Below, piece by piece: positions 37,480-49,564 of a DNA stretch of 64,000 bases (positions are counted from its first letter, which is position 1; every line of letters starts with the position of its first letter). Source of the DNA: Hesseltinella vesiculosa (lineage: Eukaryota > Mucoromycota > Mucoromycetes > Mucorales > Cunninghamellaceae). The stretch lies in NCBI GenBank assembly GCA_002104935.1, contig MCGT01000005.1, forward strand, positions 806,001 to 870,000, given 5' to 3'. The notes beneath the pieces are model-generated. The model ran no database searches. It worked only from the letters and a program-made list of their open reading frames with translations, and was not told where the DNA came from. The translations under genes were made by a program, and so were the position numbers.

Positions 37480-38410
37480 TTATTTTAGCTGGGGGAGGCG
37501 CTCGCGGTGACGAACGGTGATGATGTATTGTCTTTCTCGTCCAGCTCTTCGTTCCATCAGCATCTTGCATTCGAGGTTGTATTGTAAGTCGAGGATCTTC
37601 ATCACTTCCAGGGGCCGGTTCTCGTTGATCAAGAGCAAATAAAAGATGCCAGTGGCTGACAACAAATCCTGCAAAATCACGACGGAATGAGTTTTTTTTT
37701 TAAAAGGAGCGGGCAAGGAGCTTACCGTGACCAAAGGTAAGAGTTGATCGATGACTTCGCGGCCGTCAATGCCTCCTGCCCAAGCGGCCTCGATGCCATG
37801 ACTGCCGACTTCTTCAGAGGTGGTAACCACATAAGGTGGGTTGAAACACATGACGTCGACCTTGTGTTTTAACCGGGGCAAAAGGCCATCGACCAACGAG
37901 GTTTGGATGGTTTCCACGTTGTGCGCTTGATTGGCCAGAGCCGTGTGGCAGGTTGCATGACAGGCTCGGATGTTGATGTCCGTCGTCAGGTACACTAAAA
38001 CGCATCCGTTTATAAGAATAGAAAGGTTTGAGCGCTTTTCTTGTTTGGCGACTGGGTGCTACCTGCTTGGTTTCCAACAATTTTGGCTAGGAATGAAGTG
38101 ACACACCCAGATCCTGATCTAAAAAAAAAAAAAATAAAAACATGGTTGGTTCGAGGACGTCATTACAATACAAACGGCATAAATCATTTACCCGATTTCT
38201 AAACATACGGACGGCTTCATGGTTTTCAGGTCATTGGCATCTTGTTCTAGGGCATCCAGCAGTAAAAAGGTGTCCTCTGAAATAGAGATCGACAGTGAGC
38301 AAAGCATTGTTGGGCGATAAGAGTGATGCCATCATCGAGTTACCGGCAGGTTCGTAAATGTGGTCAAAATCCTTATGGGTCAGGTGGGAGAGATCTGGCG
38401 TAGGGATCAT
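37480..38410 (-). CDS. MTQ2: eRF1 glutamine methyltransferase Mtq2 (N6AMT1)
   Basis: Multi-exon gene. The N-terminus has HIYEPAEDTFLLLDALEQD, the start typical of Mtq2/HemK2. AdoMet motif I is CLEIGSGSGCVTSFLA, motif II VYLTTDINIRAC, and the substrate-binding catalytic motif is CFNPPYVVT. AAWAGGIDGREVIDQLLP and a C-terminal LLLINENRP...RRAGRERQYI complete the family pattern. With Trm112 it methylates the GGQ glutamine of release factor eRF1 in the cytosol. The start ATG is at 38408-38410, just downstream of an A/T tract. Confidence 0.93.
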
Positions 38411-38586
38411 TGGGAAATGGTTAAAAAAAAAAAAAAAAAAAAAGTGGTTTCGGCGATGTTTTGGCCTGTGTTTTTTTCTTTCATGCAGATCCACAGGTGA
38501 AACCTCCTTGTCTCATTCATTCACAGATCAAATTAAAAGATCACATTTTTCTAAATTTATTTATCTTCTCTTCTTCATTCAACGCC

Positions 38587-39834
<1,248 letters not shown>

Positions 39835-40032
39835 AAACAAATCAAAGACTCAAACAAATGCCCGATGCCGATGTCCGACCGACTTTTTGTAAAATAAAAA
39901 AAAAACGGGAGTATCATTTTTGTATTACGATGAAAAATGATTGGGAAAGGGAACGAGGGGGAGATCAAGGAATAAGTAAAAGGTTCAAATGCAAAAGTGT
40001 AAAGGAGGGGGGAGTGTGTATCTATGGGGTTT

Positions 40033-41378
40033 TCATGAGTTGTTGGTCACCTTGTCCAAAGCAGGTCGAATGTGATCAACCTTTTCCAAAAACACATCCA
40101 ATGCCCGGACAAAGATATCTTGAGGAGGAATAATCCCAGTTGATTCCACATTGACTAGACGAAAAAGAGAATTGAGAATGGCTGGGAAAGGTTTTCTTTT
40201 TTAGACTTACAAATGAAATGGTCACGCACACGGGATAAGCGCACCTTGTTTTCGAATTCTGGGTGACGCAAGGCTTCACGGCTGACAGTATCCTTGCGAG
40301 CGTTGACGACCTTGGCCAAGGTCTTGCCATTGTCTTGCACCAATTCAATCACACCATCGGCAAAACAGCCTTGGAACTTGATCGCAGCCGGGCCCTCAAT
40401 GGGGGACAGGATTTCAATCTTAGGCAGCAGCCGGTAGGAGGCTGTGGCGACAGGTGACCATTTAGCGTGTTCTCGACCGATGCCCTTGGTACAGTGCAAT
40501 TCCATTTCAATTTCTTGTCCTGGTCGGAGCTTGGCAAGCAAGATGTCATCGTACACTGGGCCAATCTTGTCCTCACCAAACTTCTCTTGTTGGTTGCCTT
40601 TGGGTTCCCATACAAGATCACGCGAGTACACTTTTTAAAAGGGCGTCAGCGTCCCATGCTTCCTTTTTTTTTTTTTCCTCTCTCTATGCATGCTTACCAT
40701 TGCTGTTAATATATAGGTTTTGGGGATCCGTTTCATCAGCAGCAGCATTGGGATTGCGTTGGCATTTGACTTTTAATTTGAATACAAGAGTGTTGAGATC
40801 GGTAGGGCCATCGTCAGCTAGAAAAAAAAAAAAGGATCAGTAATCGTGGTGGTGACTATTTTTTTTTTTTACCTGATCGGTAGTCAAAGGCATCTGGAGG
40901 AGCTCTGATAGGCACCAAGCCCAAACGGTGCGACAAGACTTCATCGTGGATAATCGAGGTGTTGTTCATGACATAAACATTTTCAATAGCCATGGTGGGC
41001 ACCTACAAACAAACAAAGGTTTGTGATCTGGCTCTTCTTCCAAGCTTCTTACCTCTGCGATCATCACACGACGGAAAGCATTGGCTACCGAGGCATCCAC
41101 GCCGACAAGATCGAATTCAACGCTATGCTCAGAGAGTCTATTGATCGTCACTTTGAAATTCTAGTAGGTAAACAAGGTGATGAGCGACTTATCTAATAGA
41201 CGTGGCTCGTTAGACGATCGCTTACTTCTTTAAAGGTTTCCAAGTCCCATTGGTTGTTGAGCCCAGGGTATTGGTGAGGGTAATCGCTGCCGCTGACGCT
41301 AGTAACTCGGTCCCGTTCGACAAGCACATGCTTACGAAGGAATTCAACGTTTTCGGGTAGATCAGTCGTGTTGGCCAT
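40033..41378 (-). CDS. RPC40: RNA polymerases I and III subunit AC40
   Basis: Multi-exon gene. The start [20 protein letters not shown] leads to [21 protein letters not shown] (alpha-like N-terminal motif), [28 protein letters not shown] and [19 protein letters not shown], which is the dimerisation core shared with bacterial alpha. Later blocks are [16 protein letters not shown] and a C-terminal [13 protein letters not shown]. This is Rpc40/POLR1C, which pairs with AC19 in Pol I and Pol III assembly. Position of the exon joints fits the conserved blocks. Confidence 0.94.
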
Positions 41379-41681
41379 GGTTGAGAAAAAAAAAAAAAAA
41401 AAAGATAAAAAAAAAAACTCAAGAAAAAAAAGCTTCCTGCTTTTTTTTTGGATTGGCGTCAAGCCACACTGGGATTCCCCGCCTATCCAGCTTAGCTCTC
41501 TTCCCCCTTTCATGCGGATCAGGGGCCCATGAGCAAAAGAAGAGGTTTCCATTCATACGGCTGTGTGTGCGTGGTGCTGTGCCAGAGCATGGCTGGTAAT
41601 GGTATGTTTATTTTTGGGAAAAAAAAAAAAAATACGTGAGAGGTAGGTAATTCATGTTTTACTTTAAAAATAAGGTGTGGA

Positions 41682-42108
41682 TTATTTGGCTTTTTTGGTT
41701 TGCTTGGTCTTCTGCTTGGACGAGGCATAGGCAAAAACACCAAAAATACCAATGATACCAAACACAAGGGTGGCGAAAGGTAACCGGATGGCGTATTCAA
41801 AGGCTGGGAAATAGGCTTGCCATGGGTTGGTCTCATCCACGAATGGCTAACAAGAACAATCATATTAATATAAAGTGAACAACATACAGAGCTCAAGCAT
41901 AATGCGTGTCTCTAAAACGAGGGATGAGCTAACATACCATGACAAGGGCCCAGAGTGTGTAATAGATGAAGATGATCCAAGCACCAAAAAAGGCGCCAGC
42001 ACCAACAATTTTATCGGTTGCAGTCTAACAATTATAAGAAAAACATAGCCGTTCAGTAAAGGAACACATTCACAAAAAGACCAATGGAGAGGGTGTCCAT
42101 ATTACCAT
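41682..42108 (-). CDS. DPM2: Dolichol-phosphate mannosyltransferase subunit 2
   Basis: Exons 42106-42108 (the ATG alone), 41938-42024 and 41682-41846 give 84 aa, the usual length of DPM2. It reads TDKIVGAGAFFGAWIIFIYYTLWALVMPFVD, a loop, then AYFPAFEYAIRLPFATLVFGIIGIFGV with a Lys-rich end: two membrane helices. DPM2 stabilises the catalytic Dpm1 subunit in the ER membrane for N-glycan, GPI and O-mannose synthesis. The start codon is immediately followed by an intron donor (GTAAT). Confidence 0.9.
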
Positions 42109-42373
42109 GGAAAGAGAATGATAATCGTGGATAGAAAAGAGACGTGGCAAAAAGAAAAGAAAAAAGAAAAAAACATTAAAAGCCAGCACAGTCATCCCTG
42201 ATTGCATTCCAAAGCTGTTCCTGCAACCCTGATACTCATCATTTACAAAAAGACGTTTTTAATGATATGCAATTTTTTTTTCTTGCTCTAAAAAAAAAAA
42301 ACGTAAGGGGGTGGTGATGATGGTGAGAGGGGGAGGGGTGTCAGTAAAAAAAATAACAGTGAAAGCCTGACGC

Positions 42374-43001
42374 TTAAGCTTCAGTCTTGCGGACACGACG
42401 GTGACGGACATCAGCGTTGGCAGCAACGGGGTTGGTCACTTGAACACCGGGCAAGTTTTCAAAGTTGAGAGCCTTCAACAAGTCCTTGGTGTCAGGATCG
42501 ATTTCAATAGCCGAGGTGTCCAAAGCAGAGAATTCGGGAACGAAGTTGTCACGACGTTCACGTTCTTCTTCTTGCAACTTGAAGGAGATACCACGGACGG
42601 GACCACGGGAGATACGGCGCATCAAGTGAGTGGTGAAACCAGCAATCTTGTTGCGAAGACGCTTGGAAGAAATGATAGCAACTTCATTAGCGATCTTCTT
42701 GTTGGTTTGGAAATCAACTGTCAAACGAGGATAGTACTTTTCAATCAAGACACGAGAAGCCTTTTTGACAGTCTTTGTGCGAACGCGACCCTATAGAAAG
42801 TAAATGGAGTAAGCATCTTTGTTCTCCATGTCATGCCATTCTTCTCCATGTGGCTTCTCTTCCCGCTGATCCATCCATCCATCCATCCACTCATTCATGA
42901 TGATCCATTTCGATTTTGCACTGATGAAGATTATCTAGTCGCTGAATGCATCGATCCTATTTTTTTTTCTAAGCCTATGTTGAATTCTGGCCACCTACCA
43001 T
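42374..43001 (-). CDS. RPS17: 40S ribosomal protein S17 (eS17)
   Basis: Exon 42999-43001 carries only the ATG; exon 42374-42790 carries the rest, giving 139 aa. It reads [20 protein letters not shown], then [27 protein letters not shown] and [24 protein letters not shown], all canonical eS17. The body is one long exon, as usual for highly expressed genes. Only about 90 bp separate its start codon from the inverted repeat that marks the Fanzor element, so the element lies in or next to its promoter. Confidence 0.97.
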
Positions 43002-43093
43002 AATGTAGTTAAAGTGAAAGAGGAAGAAAAAAAAAACCGAAAACAAGCAGAGACTTTTTTTTGGGCCGACGCCCTAGCGGGGTTTTCTACACC

Positions 43094-43107
43094 TCCACTA
43101 TGGAAAA
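43094..43107 (+). repeat. Left inverted repeat of the Fanzor element
   Basis: The 14-bp TCCACTATGGAAAA matches the reverse complement of 47142-47155 exactly. It lies 93 bp upstream of the RPS17 start codon. Confidence 0.6.
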
Positions 43108-43667
43108 TTTGAGAAGAAAAAAACAGCGCAACCAATCAAATATCCAGCTGCATATGCGCTACTAAGCGCACTAACATGATCCGCTTGCAGAAAAGAATTT
43201 GTCGCATCTTTCTGCAAAGCATGCTATTTTTACCACCTTGGATTTATAGACCAAACATGGTAAGGCATAGGGAGAGGCATGCGTGAAATAGACAGAATGG
43301 TATGGATAGTCGCAATTTCTTCAATCTGGAGCATTTTTGTTTAACTGAGGATGACTCTGGGGCCTGATTTTTTTTTTTTCGTGGTTTGGTTTGCCAGGCA
43401 GTGTTAAGTTTTTATTTAAGAAGCACAGTAAAATGAGCAATAGAGATAGGCAAAGAGTGTTACCTTTATCATTGATGGTACGCTACTTCATTTTATATTT
43501 CAAAAAGAAAGGTACGTAATAAAAAAAAAGGTTAAGGATGTGATTGGCGGTCATTCTCGCTGGCATTGGCAAAGGTTTGATCATCCGCAACACGCGATTC
43601 TTTTTTTTTGTTTGTTTATCAAGGCTCTTCTATCTTTTTTATTTTTGCTCATTTTCTATCTTTCCTG
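43108..43667. other. Left non-coding part of the Fanzor element
   Basis: About 560 bp before the Fanzor start. It contains a perfect 6-bp hairpin (TGCGCT-ACTA-AGCGCA, 43155-43170) near the left inverted repeat and T tracts closer to the gene. It should hold the promoter. No gene is seen in it. Confidence 0.4.
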
Positions 43668-46600
43668 ATGCAATCGCTTCTTCAATCCGTCTACGTAACT
43701 CTGTGCCACATCCCTGAAGAAGATTTCCGCCGGGCGTTGCCTGATCAGTTGGGCCAAGCTTGGATGACCACCGAACAATTCTACACTGTTTGGTCACAAG
43801 CAAAAGTCTATCGCAAACGTAAGTCATCCATCACTTCAATCATGTCTTTTTCCTTACCCATCTTCGTAGGATGGGAAACTGGGCCCACACCACAACGACG
43901 TGCCCAACAACAGGAACAAAACGATCGCGCCGAGGGGAGACGGCAGCGCCAAGAAGATGAGCGAAATCCTGATGCTGTGGGACCGTGTGCCACATGCGGC
44001 CAAATGGGACACTGTTCGTCTGCCAGCCGCCTCTGTCCTTTCCATCGCATGAACAAGAAGGATTACATCAACGAAATGATGCCAGGTGGTGAGCGCTACA
44101 CGATAAAAAAAAGCTTTGAAGATGCCATCCGGCAACCGTTCAAGCTCGCTTTGAAGCGCAACATAGAGTCGACCAGCGCCTGCAACAAGAACATCCTTTT
44201 CCGCCTCCAATTATTTCTCAACCATTTCGCTCTCACCCACCCGTCTGACTTTAAAAGCATCATGATCAGCCAGAACGGTCTCCTGTCCATCTCGCAGCTC
44301 GTCTATCCCCGCAACCCGCGTCGACCAGGGATTACTAACGCTCATGTCCTACGAAGCCTTCCTCCCACCTTCCTGCCTCACTGGAACCAGTTTGTCCGTG
44401 ACCACTCGAACATCACCTACAGCCCCAACGACCACCAAGGCATGGGTCCGCTCGACAATGCAGCCCTTCTCATTCCTGCTGATCACCGCAGCCTTCACTT
44501 CCACCACCCGCATAAATTCTATGCAAAAACGTTTGGGCCATGCTTGTCAACGCTTGCCACAGCTTACTCCAATTGTTTGGTGATCGACTTTGAGAAAAAG
44601 GTCAAGAAGTTTATTCGATTCTCCTTTGCCATCACGGATCTCAGCGTAGGTTTTATAAAAAAAAAAGAACCAAAAAAGGGATATGTTTTGACTTTTTTTA
44701 TGTCTCTTTCAGATCCCTCACATTGACCGGCAGGTGGATGATATCTACACGAGCTTTGCAGAGAGACCTTCCCATCCTCAATCAGGGGTCACACCTGGAT
44801 CGGCCACAAGCAATGTCCCTGGTGTGTCTACCGAAGAAGCGGCCATTGCCAGTGTAAAGGCGAAAACACTGGCCTTGAAACCCCACTACGTTGGCAAATT
44901 GACGTCGACAACCCTGTCCCGAAACCCCAGCAGTGCCTTGCTTGTCTACATCAACATCAACAAGCACTACGAGCAATACAAGTGCCAGCCCAATGCCAAC
45001 CCTAAAAAATGCCCGAAGCTTACCATCCTTCCTGAGCCTCACTTTGGACGCCGATTCATCCCCATCTTACCCGACACGATCAAATATCTAGCCGAATGCG
45101 ATGCCATTGAAACAAACAACGACAACACTGGTGAACGCGACGCCGCTTTCATCCGTGCCTTGCCCATGTTTTTCAAGGTGTTCCACATGGAGAAGTTCGA
45201 CTTTGGCAGGCCTGGGTACGGGAGGTAAGTTTCGCAGACACCAAAAAAAAAAAAAAAAGAACAACTTCCAACTTTTTTCTTCTTCTTCTCACCTAGTGTC
45301 CAGGACATGCTTGAGGGTATACTATACAACCGTCCACTGTTTGCTTGCCACATTTGGTGTGATGGCGTTTCGTGCTGCTTTGAATTTATTCGTTTGCCAA
45401 CCACGCATCGCCCAACGATGAAGCTGCCCAGCCTGGACCACTGGAATACCGAACTGGTAGAACGCTTCGACATGGTCGCCGTCGATCCAGGCCGCCGTGC
45501 CATCGTCACCGGAAGCTATGGCACACCTTATCCACTTTCTATGCTCCCTGAAACCCGGGATGACGAAGACTCTGCAGGTGAAGGTGGACCCGATAACGAT
45601 AATGACGAAGAACAAATGGCTATCGATACCCCATGTCCTATTCGTACTGCTCAGCCTGCACATCAACATCAGGACTTTGACAACGCCACTGGCAGCACTG
45701 ATATGGAGCAAGGAAATCTCTCTATGCCTATGATTGACGATACCGATCCTACCACCCCGATCCCCCAGTCTCACCATCTGCCTTACCGAGTCATCAAAGT
45801 TTCTGCAAAGGAATACCGCTCGCAATGTGGAACGCAGCGACGAATCCAACAATTGGAACGGCGCAAGGTTTCCACAACATACTCCTTCCGAGGTCAGCAA
45901 ATACCGTTCCATCAGATGGAAGCCGCTATCCCTTCTCACCGAACCACCAGCCCCACTGAATATGCCACACGAATCCAGTACCTGCTTGATCGTCTCCCGC
46001 TCTTTTTCGACTTTTATGGCCTCCAGCACTCCATCGACCGCTTCAATGCTTACAGAGGGCGTCAGCGGGGCGTGGCATACGTTGCCAGTGTTCTTGCTGG
46101 CCTGTCCAAGAAGTATGTCAAGTCCCAGCGCAATGTGCGCGGCCACCGTAGGCGTACCCACCGCAATCGGCGCAAGCGTCAGAAGAAAGCTCGGAAGAAA
46201 AAGGCCTTCAAGATCAGCATGGCCAAGAAGGCGATGGTGGAACACCTTGCCACAATGGATATTGCTATAAAGAAGATCGAAGATTTAGTGAACTGCTGTG
46301 CTGGCTCGACATTACCTGGGACGATGGATTCTTTGGTTGCAACATTGCAAACCATGCGCACCCAACGCGACCTGGACCATGACCTCCGCATTACTCTGAT
46401 CAGCCAAATGGAAGAAAAGAGGCAAGTCATCACGGCTTTCAGGAGGTCCACCAGGTGGTGCTGATTTTTTTTTTCCAATGGTAGACCTGCGCCACCAATG
46501 AAACCAACCACACGAATGCGCCATGGCGTGACAAAATACCCCAGCCAAAGAATTCCATTGATCCTCTTTGGTGATGGCCTCAAGGGCCGGAAGGTCGCCA

Positions 46601-46999
46601 CCCCTCTGAAAAAGCAACTTCCTGGTTCGTCCTCCCTGGTGTTCAACCAATTGGAAGACCGGCAACGACAGGGCAAGCTTTCTGTTATCTCGCTAAATGA
46701 GTTCAAAACAAGCAAGGTGAGTAAAAAAAAAAAAAGAGGTGTGTCAACAGCAACGAGGCGACTCATTCTTTTCTTCAACACAGCTCTGCTCCATGTGCCA
46801 TGGCCCAACGAAGAGCCCAGCCATGAATGGTAGCAAGGTGTATGGGCTTTTGCGCTGCAGTTCTTGTAATGTCACCTTTGACCGGGATGTGATGGCGGCC
46901 TGCAACATGGTGTCTATTGGCCAGCACTTTTTCCAACACAAGCAACGCCCCCTGGCCTTTTGCCCGCGCCGACGCCCCCAAACCTCTCCTATTGTTTAG
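43668..46999 (+). CDS. Fanzor: eukaryotic TnpB-like RNA-guided nuclease
   Basis: Six exons (43668-43818, 43870-44645, 44713-45224, 45297-46421, 46485-46716, 46784-46999) sum to 1003 aa with no frame break. The C-terminal half is a RuvC-like nuclease. RuvC-I is FDMVAVDPGRRAIVTG (D543); the segment LILFGDGLKG follows; LNEFKTSKLCSMC supplies E927; and FDRDVMAACNM supplies D967, like the DRDxNAAxN end of TnpB. A C4 zinc ribbon (C934, C937, C957, C960) sits between the last two. The GDG...EFKTSKxCSxC order is typical of Fanzors rather than bacterial TnpB. A Lys/Arg-rich stretch (VRGHRRRTHRNRRKRQKKAR) follows the RuvC-I region and could bind RNA. An acidic insert follows D543. Known relatives cut DNA guided by an omega-RNA. 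The fourth intron needs a GC-AG splice. Confidence 0.88.
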
Positions 47000-47141
47000 T
47001 TTTCATTTTCATTCACCAAAGCAACCCCGCAAAAAGGGTTACCGTCTGCTCTGGCAAGAACGCGTTTAATGCTTTTATCCGGTAATTGGTGTTTTTAGCC
47101 AACACTTAACACAAGTTCTGATTGGTAACGGAGTTTTCTTT
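47000..47141. other. Right non-coding part of the Fanzor element
   Basis: The 142 bp between the Fanzor stop and the right inverted repeat. It has a small hairpin (AACCC/GGGTT, 47023-47027 with 47036-47040). In TnpB/IS605 loci the guide RNA overlaps this position; whether one is made here is unknown. Confidence 0.35.
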
Positions 47142-47155
47142 TTTTCCATAGTGGA
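47142..47155 (-). repeat. Right inverted repeat of the Fanzor element
   Basis: TTTTCCATAGTGGA is the exact inverse of 43094-43107. It lies 143 bp after the end of the Fanzor coding region. Confidence 0.6.
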
Positions 47156-47248
47156 TTCATGAAGGTCGGACTGAAGGTGGCGTTGTTATTTTTGAAGTTT
47201 AAGGTATTTCACAGTGGTCTGGCCGTTTATATCTGTATGGGTCTATCT

Positions 47249-48379
47249 CTAATTCAGTCGGTCCTTGTTCTTTTGCGCCAGCATATCTTCTAGGATTTGA
47301 GCCACGCCATGATTGACATTGGTATCGGCGATGTGCACTACAGCAAAGAATGAATAACGAAGAAGAAAAAGCTGCTGCGCTTTTGGCTGCTTCCTTTTTT
47401 TTTTTTTTTTTTTTTTTTTACCTGCAGCTTGCTTCACTTGATCTTCGGCATTCTCCATCGCCACGCCAATGCCTTGAGGAGAGAGAAAAGGTGAGTATAA
47501 AGAAAGCCAAGGAGAGGAGGCTTACCGGCAAACTGGAGCATTTGAATGTCGTTGGGCATATCGCCAAAAGCTATGATTTGCTCACGAGGCACACTCATAT
47601 CTTGGGCGATCTGGGCTAATGTTGCTCCTTTGGAGACACCGGTGGCCGAGATCTCGATAAAAAATGGGTTGGAATAGGTGTTGTGCAAGACATCCTTCCA
47701 GGAGGCATCGTTGAACACATGTTGATCCAGGTGGCCGTGCAAGGTGGCTGCGTGCCAGGACGTGTGGAGGATGACAATCTTTTCGACAGGCTCATCGGCA
47801 AATTCCTCCAGAGAAGCCACCGTGTCGTAAGGGTGATTCATGTTGTCTGCACCACGGAACCGGGCGTAACCAGGCTCGCATCGGAATCGCATGCCGCTCT
47901 CCACGCCAAAACACACGCTGTCGCCTAGTTCCCGTTTGACTTCAGAGACAATTTTTATCACATGCTCAGGTTCAATGGCAAAGCTTCGCTTGATGTTCTT
48001 TTCTTTGTGGTCCAAGACAATCGCTCCATTGCAACACAGGGCAATGGGATGGTCCAGATCAACCAGATCCAGCACCGGCACCATCGCTCTAGGTGGTCCT
48101 GCCAGAATAAGCCAACGAAATCATGAGTACCTTGTGATTTAACGACAAACATGAACCTACTTCCTGATGCCAGCACGATTTGCACGCCTTGCTTTTCCAA
48201 AGCTTTGAGCACCCCAATGCTTCGCTCAGACAGGGCAGCCCTAAAAAAAAGGATGAGACAAAGCGATCCATCGGCAGTTGCCAGCGATTTGAAATGAATA
48301 CCTACTCATTGTACCCACCAGTAACAAGAGTGCCATCCAAATCAGAAGCTACCAGCTTAATATCGGCAAGATCAAGCAT
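47249..48379 (-). CDS. Cof-type HAD-superfamily phosphatase, paralogue A
   Basis: Multi-exon gene. HAD motif I is KLVASDLDGTLV (nucleophile and general-acid Asp), motif II QIVLASGS, the lysine of motif III lies in SKGATLAQIAQ, and motif IV is IIAFGDMPNDIQMLQFAG. The C2B-type cap between motifs II and III carries HPIALCCNGAIV. This is the Cof/YbiV group, which hydrolyses sugar phosphates and similar small substrates in the cytosol. The C-terminus (HGVAQILEDMLAQKNKDRLN) is identical to that of the neighbouring paralogue. The gene starts just right of the Fanzor element's end, read towards it. Confidence 0.9.
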
Positions 48380-49564
48380 GGCTTTCTTTTTTGGGGGGAA
48401 GAAAAAGAATCGCTTGGAACGGCTGTTATCAGGATACGATTTGGAGCCCAGCCAATGCCAAAAGTCGGACAGGTCCACGTTGCTCAACTCTTACTCAGCA
48501 CACTAGCCCAGGAAGGGAAGGCTGATCTCAACCAAACCTTTTGCTTGTCTAATATGTATTCCGTCTTAAAGTATGAAGTAGAATTCTCGACCAAAGGGTA
48601 TTATTTGCGCCCAGGCGGTGAAAGCCAAGCTACTGCACGTTGCATTGGTTATGCGTCTCGGACTGGCCCGCCTGCCTCGGTGCCTTGTGGTTTCATCACG
48701 TTTTGACATTTAGGTGCTCCCGTTTGCAAAAAATGATAGATGAATAAAGTTGGTTTGAGTTTAGCTGGGAGGTGATCGTTCTTTTTTTTTGGGGGCCAGG
48801 GGCTCGGAGGTGTCGACACTAAACTTACAAAACTGGCTGGGTGAACTTGGCCAATCGTCCTGATTTCTTCAGCATCAATACATTTAGGAAGAATGCCCAT
48901 GCGTGCAAAATGTCACACTGATTTACTCGTTCAAATAGGATTTAGGGCGTGCCCTGGCTTAATCAAAGTGGTATGCAATGGCAGGCTTTATTTTTTTTTT
49001 GGAGGGTCCATGCGCTTTGTTCGCGTCAAAAGCGAACACACCTAATTTGAGACTTTGCGAGGAATTTAATAGCGACTACAATGTGCACCTAGCATCTAGC
49101 GCGTTACATCGCCAAGCCCATCAAAAGAACTGCGTGTTTTTCTTCTTCTCCGCCCAGACACCCATCACTTGTTCCCAAGGTAAACAACACACACGAGCAA
49201 CCCATTATTTTTTTTTAGCTGTTTATGTATTTCCACCCAATTGACTTTTAGGTGGGAATAGTTCATTACCATTTTCCCTTGGTCCACCATATTAGCACCG
49301 TGTTTGCAGCCCGCACCCAGTTTCCAAATTGGGTATTTTGGTTGCCATCGTCACCTCTACCATGACAATAGCCGACATTTTTACCATTCCTTCATCGCTA
49401 TCGCCTTTATCCAACATACTATACCAGGATGCGTTAGAAAAATGATGATATCTGTCAAACTCTCACGTTTCTTTATCGCCGTTTATTTCTCGCCTACTTC
49501 TGGCTAAAACGCTTCTTTTTTTTAGCCTAATGATCAAGCTGGTTATGCTGGTTGAAAATTTCCA
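48380..49564. other. Spacer between the HAD paralogues, no gene supported
   Basis: Upstream region of paralogue A and 3' region of paralogue B. One plus-strand frame (48455-48706) and one minus-strand exon-like piece (48829-48900, MGILPKCIDAEEIRTIGQ followed by a GTAAGT donor) are open. Neither has a recognisable family or partner exons. Confidence 0.4.

Larger units (their letters stand above)
43094..47155. mobile_element. Putative Fanzor-carrying mobile element bounded by 14-bp inverted repeats
   Basis: TCCACTATGGAAAA at 43094-43107 recurs in perfect inverse orientation at 47142-47155, one copy on each side of the Fanzor gene. A second short match (ACCAATCA) lies a little further in at both ends. 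The interval of about 4.06 kb contains the nuclease gene and no transposase. No clear target-site duplication is seen, so the exact ends and the parent transposon family are unknown. It could be a non-autonomous element moved in trans. Confidence 0.6.

Noticed and set aside
44782..46245. Minus-strand frames inside the Fanzor gene
   Set aside because: They are antisense shadows; the plus strand carries the conserved motifs.
43668..46999. Reading the RuvC gene as a recent bacterial IS605 TnpB insertion
   Set aside because: It has five spliceosomal introns, a eukaryotic-size N-terminus and the Fanzor-style EFKTSKxCSxC segment, so a long eukaryotic history is more likely.
48455..48706. Plus-strand open frame between the HAD genes
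   Set aside because: No recognisable domain, no start context and no splice partners; kept only as a note in the spacer entry.
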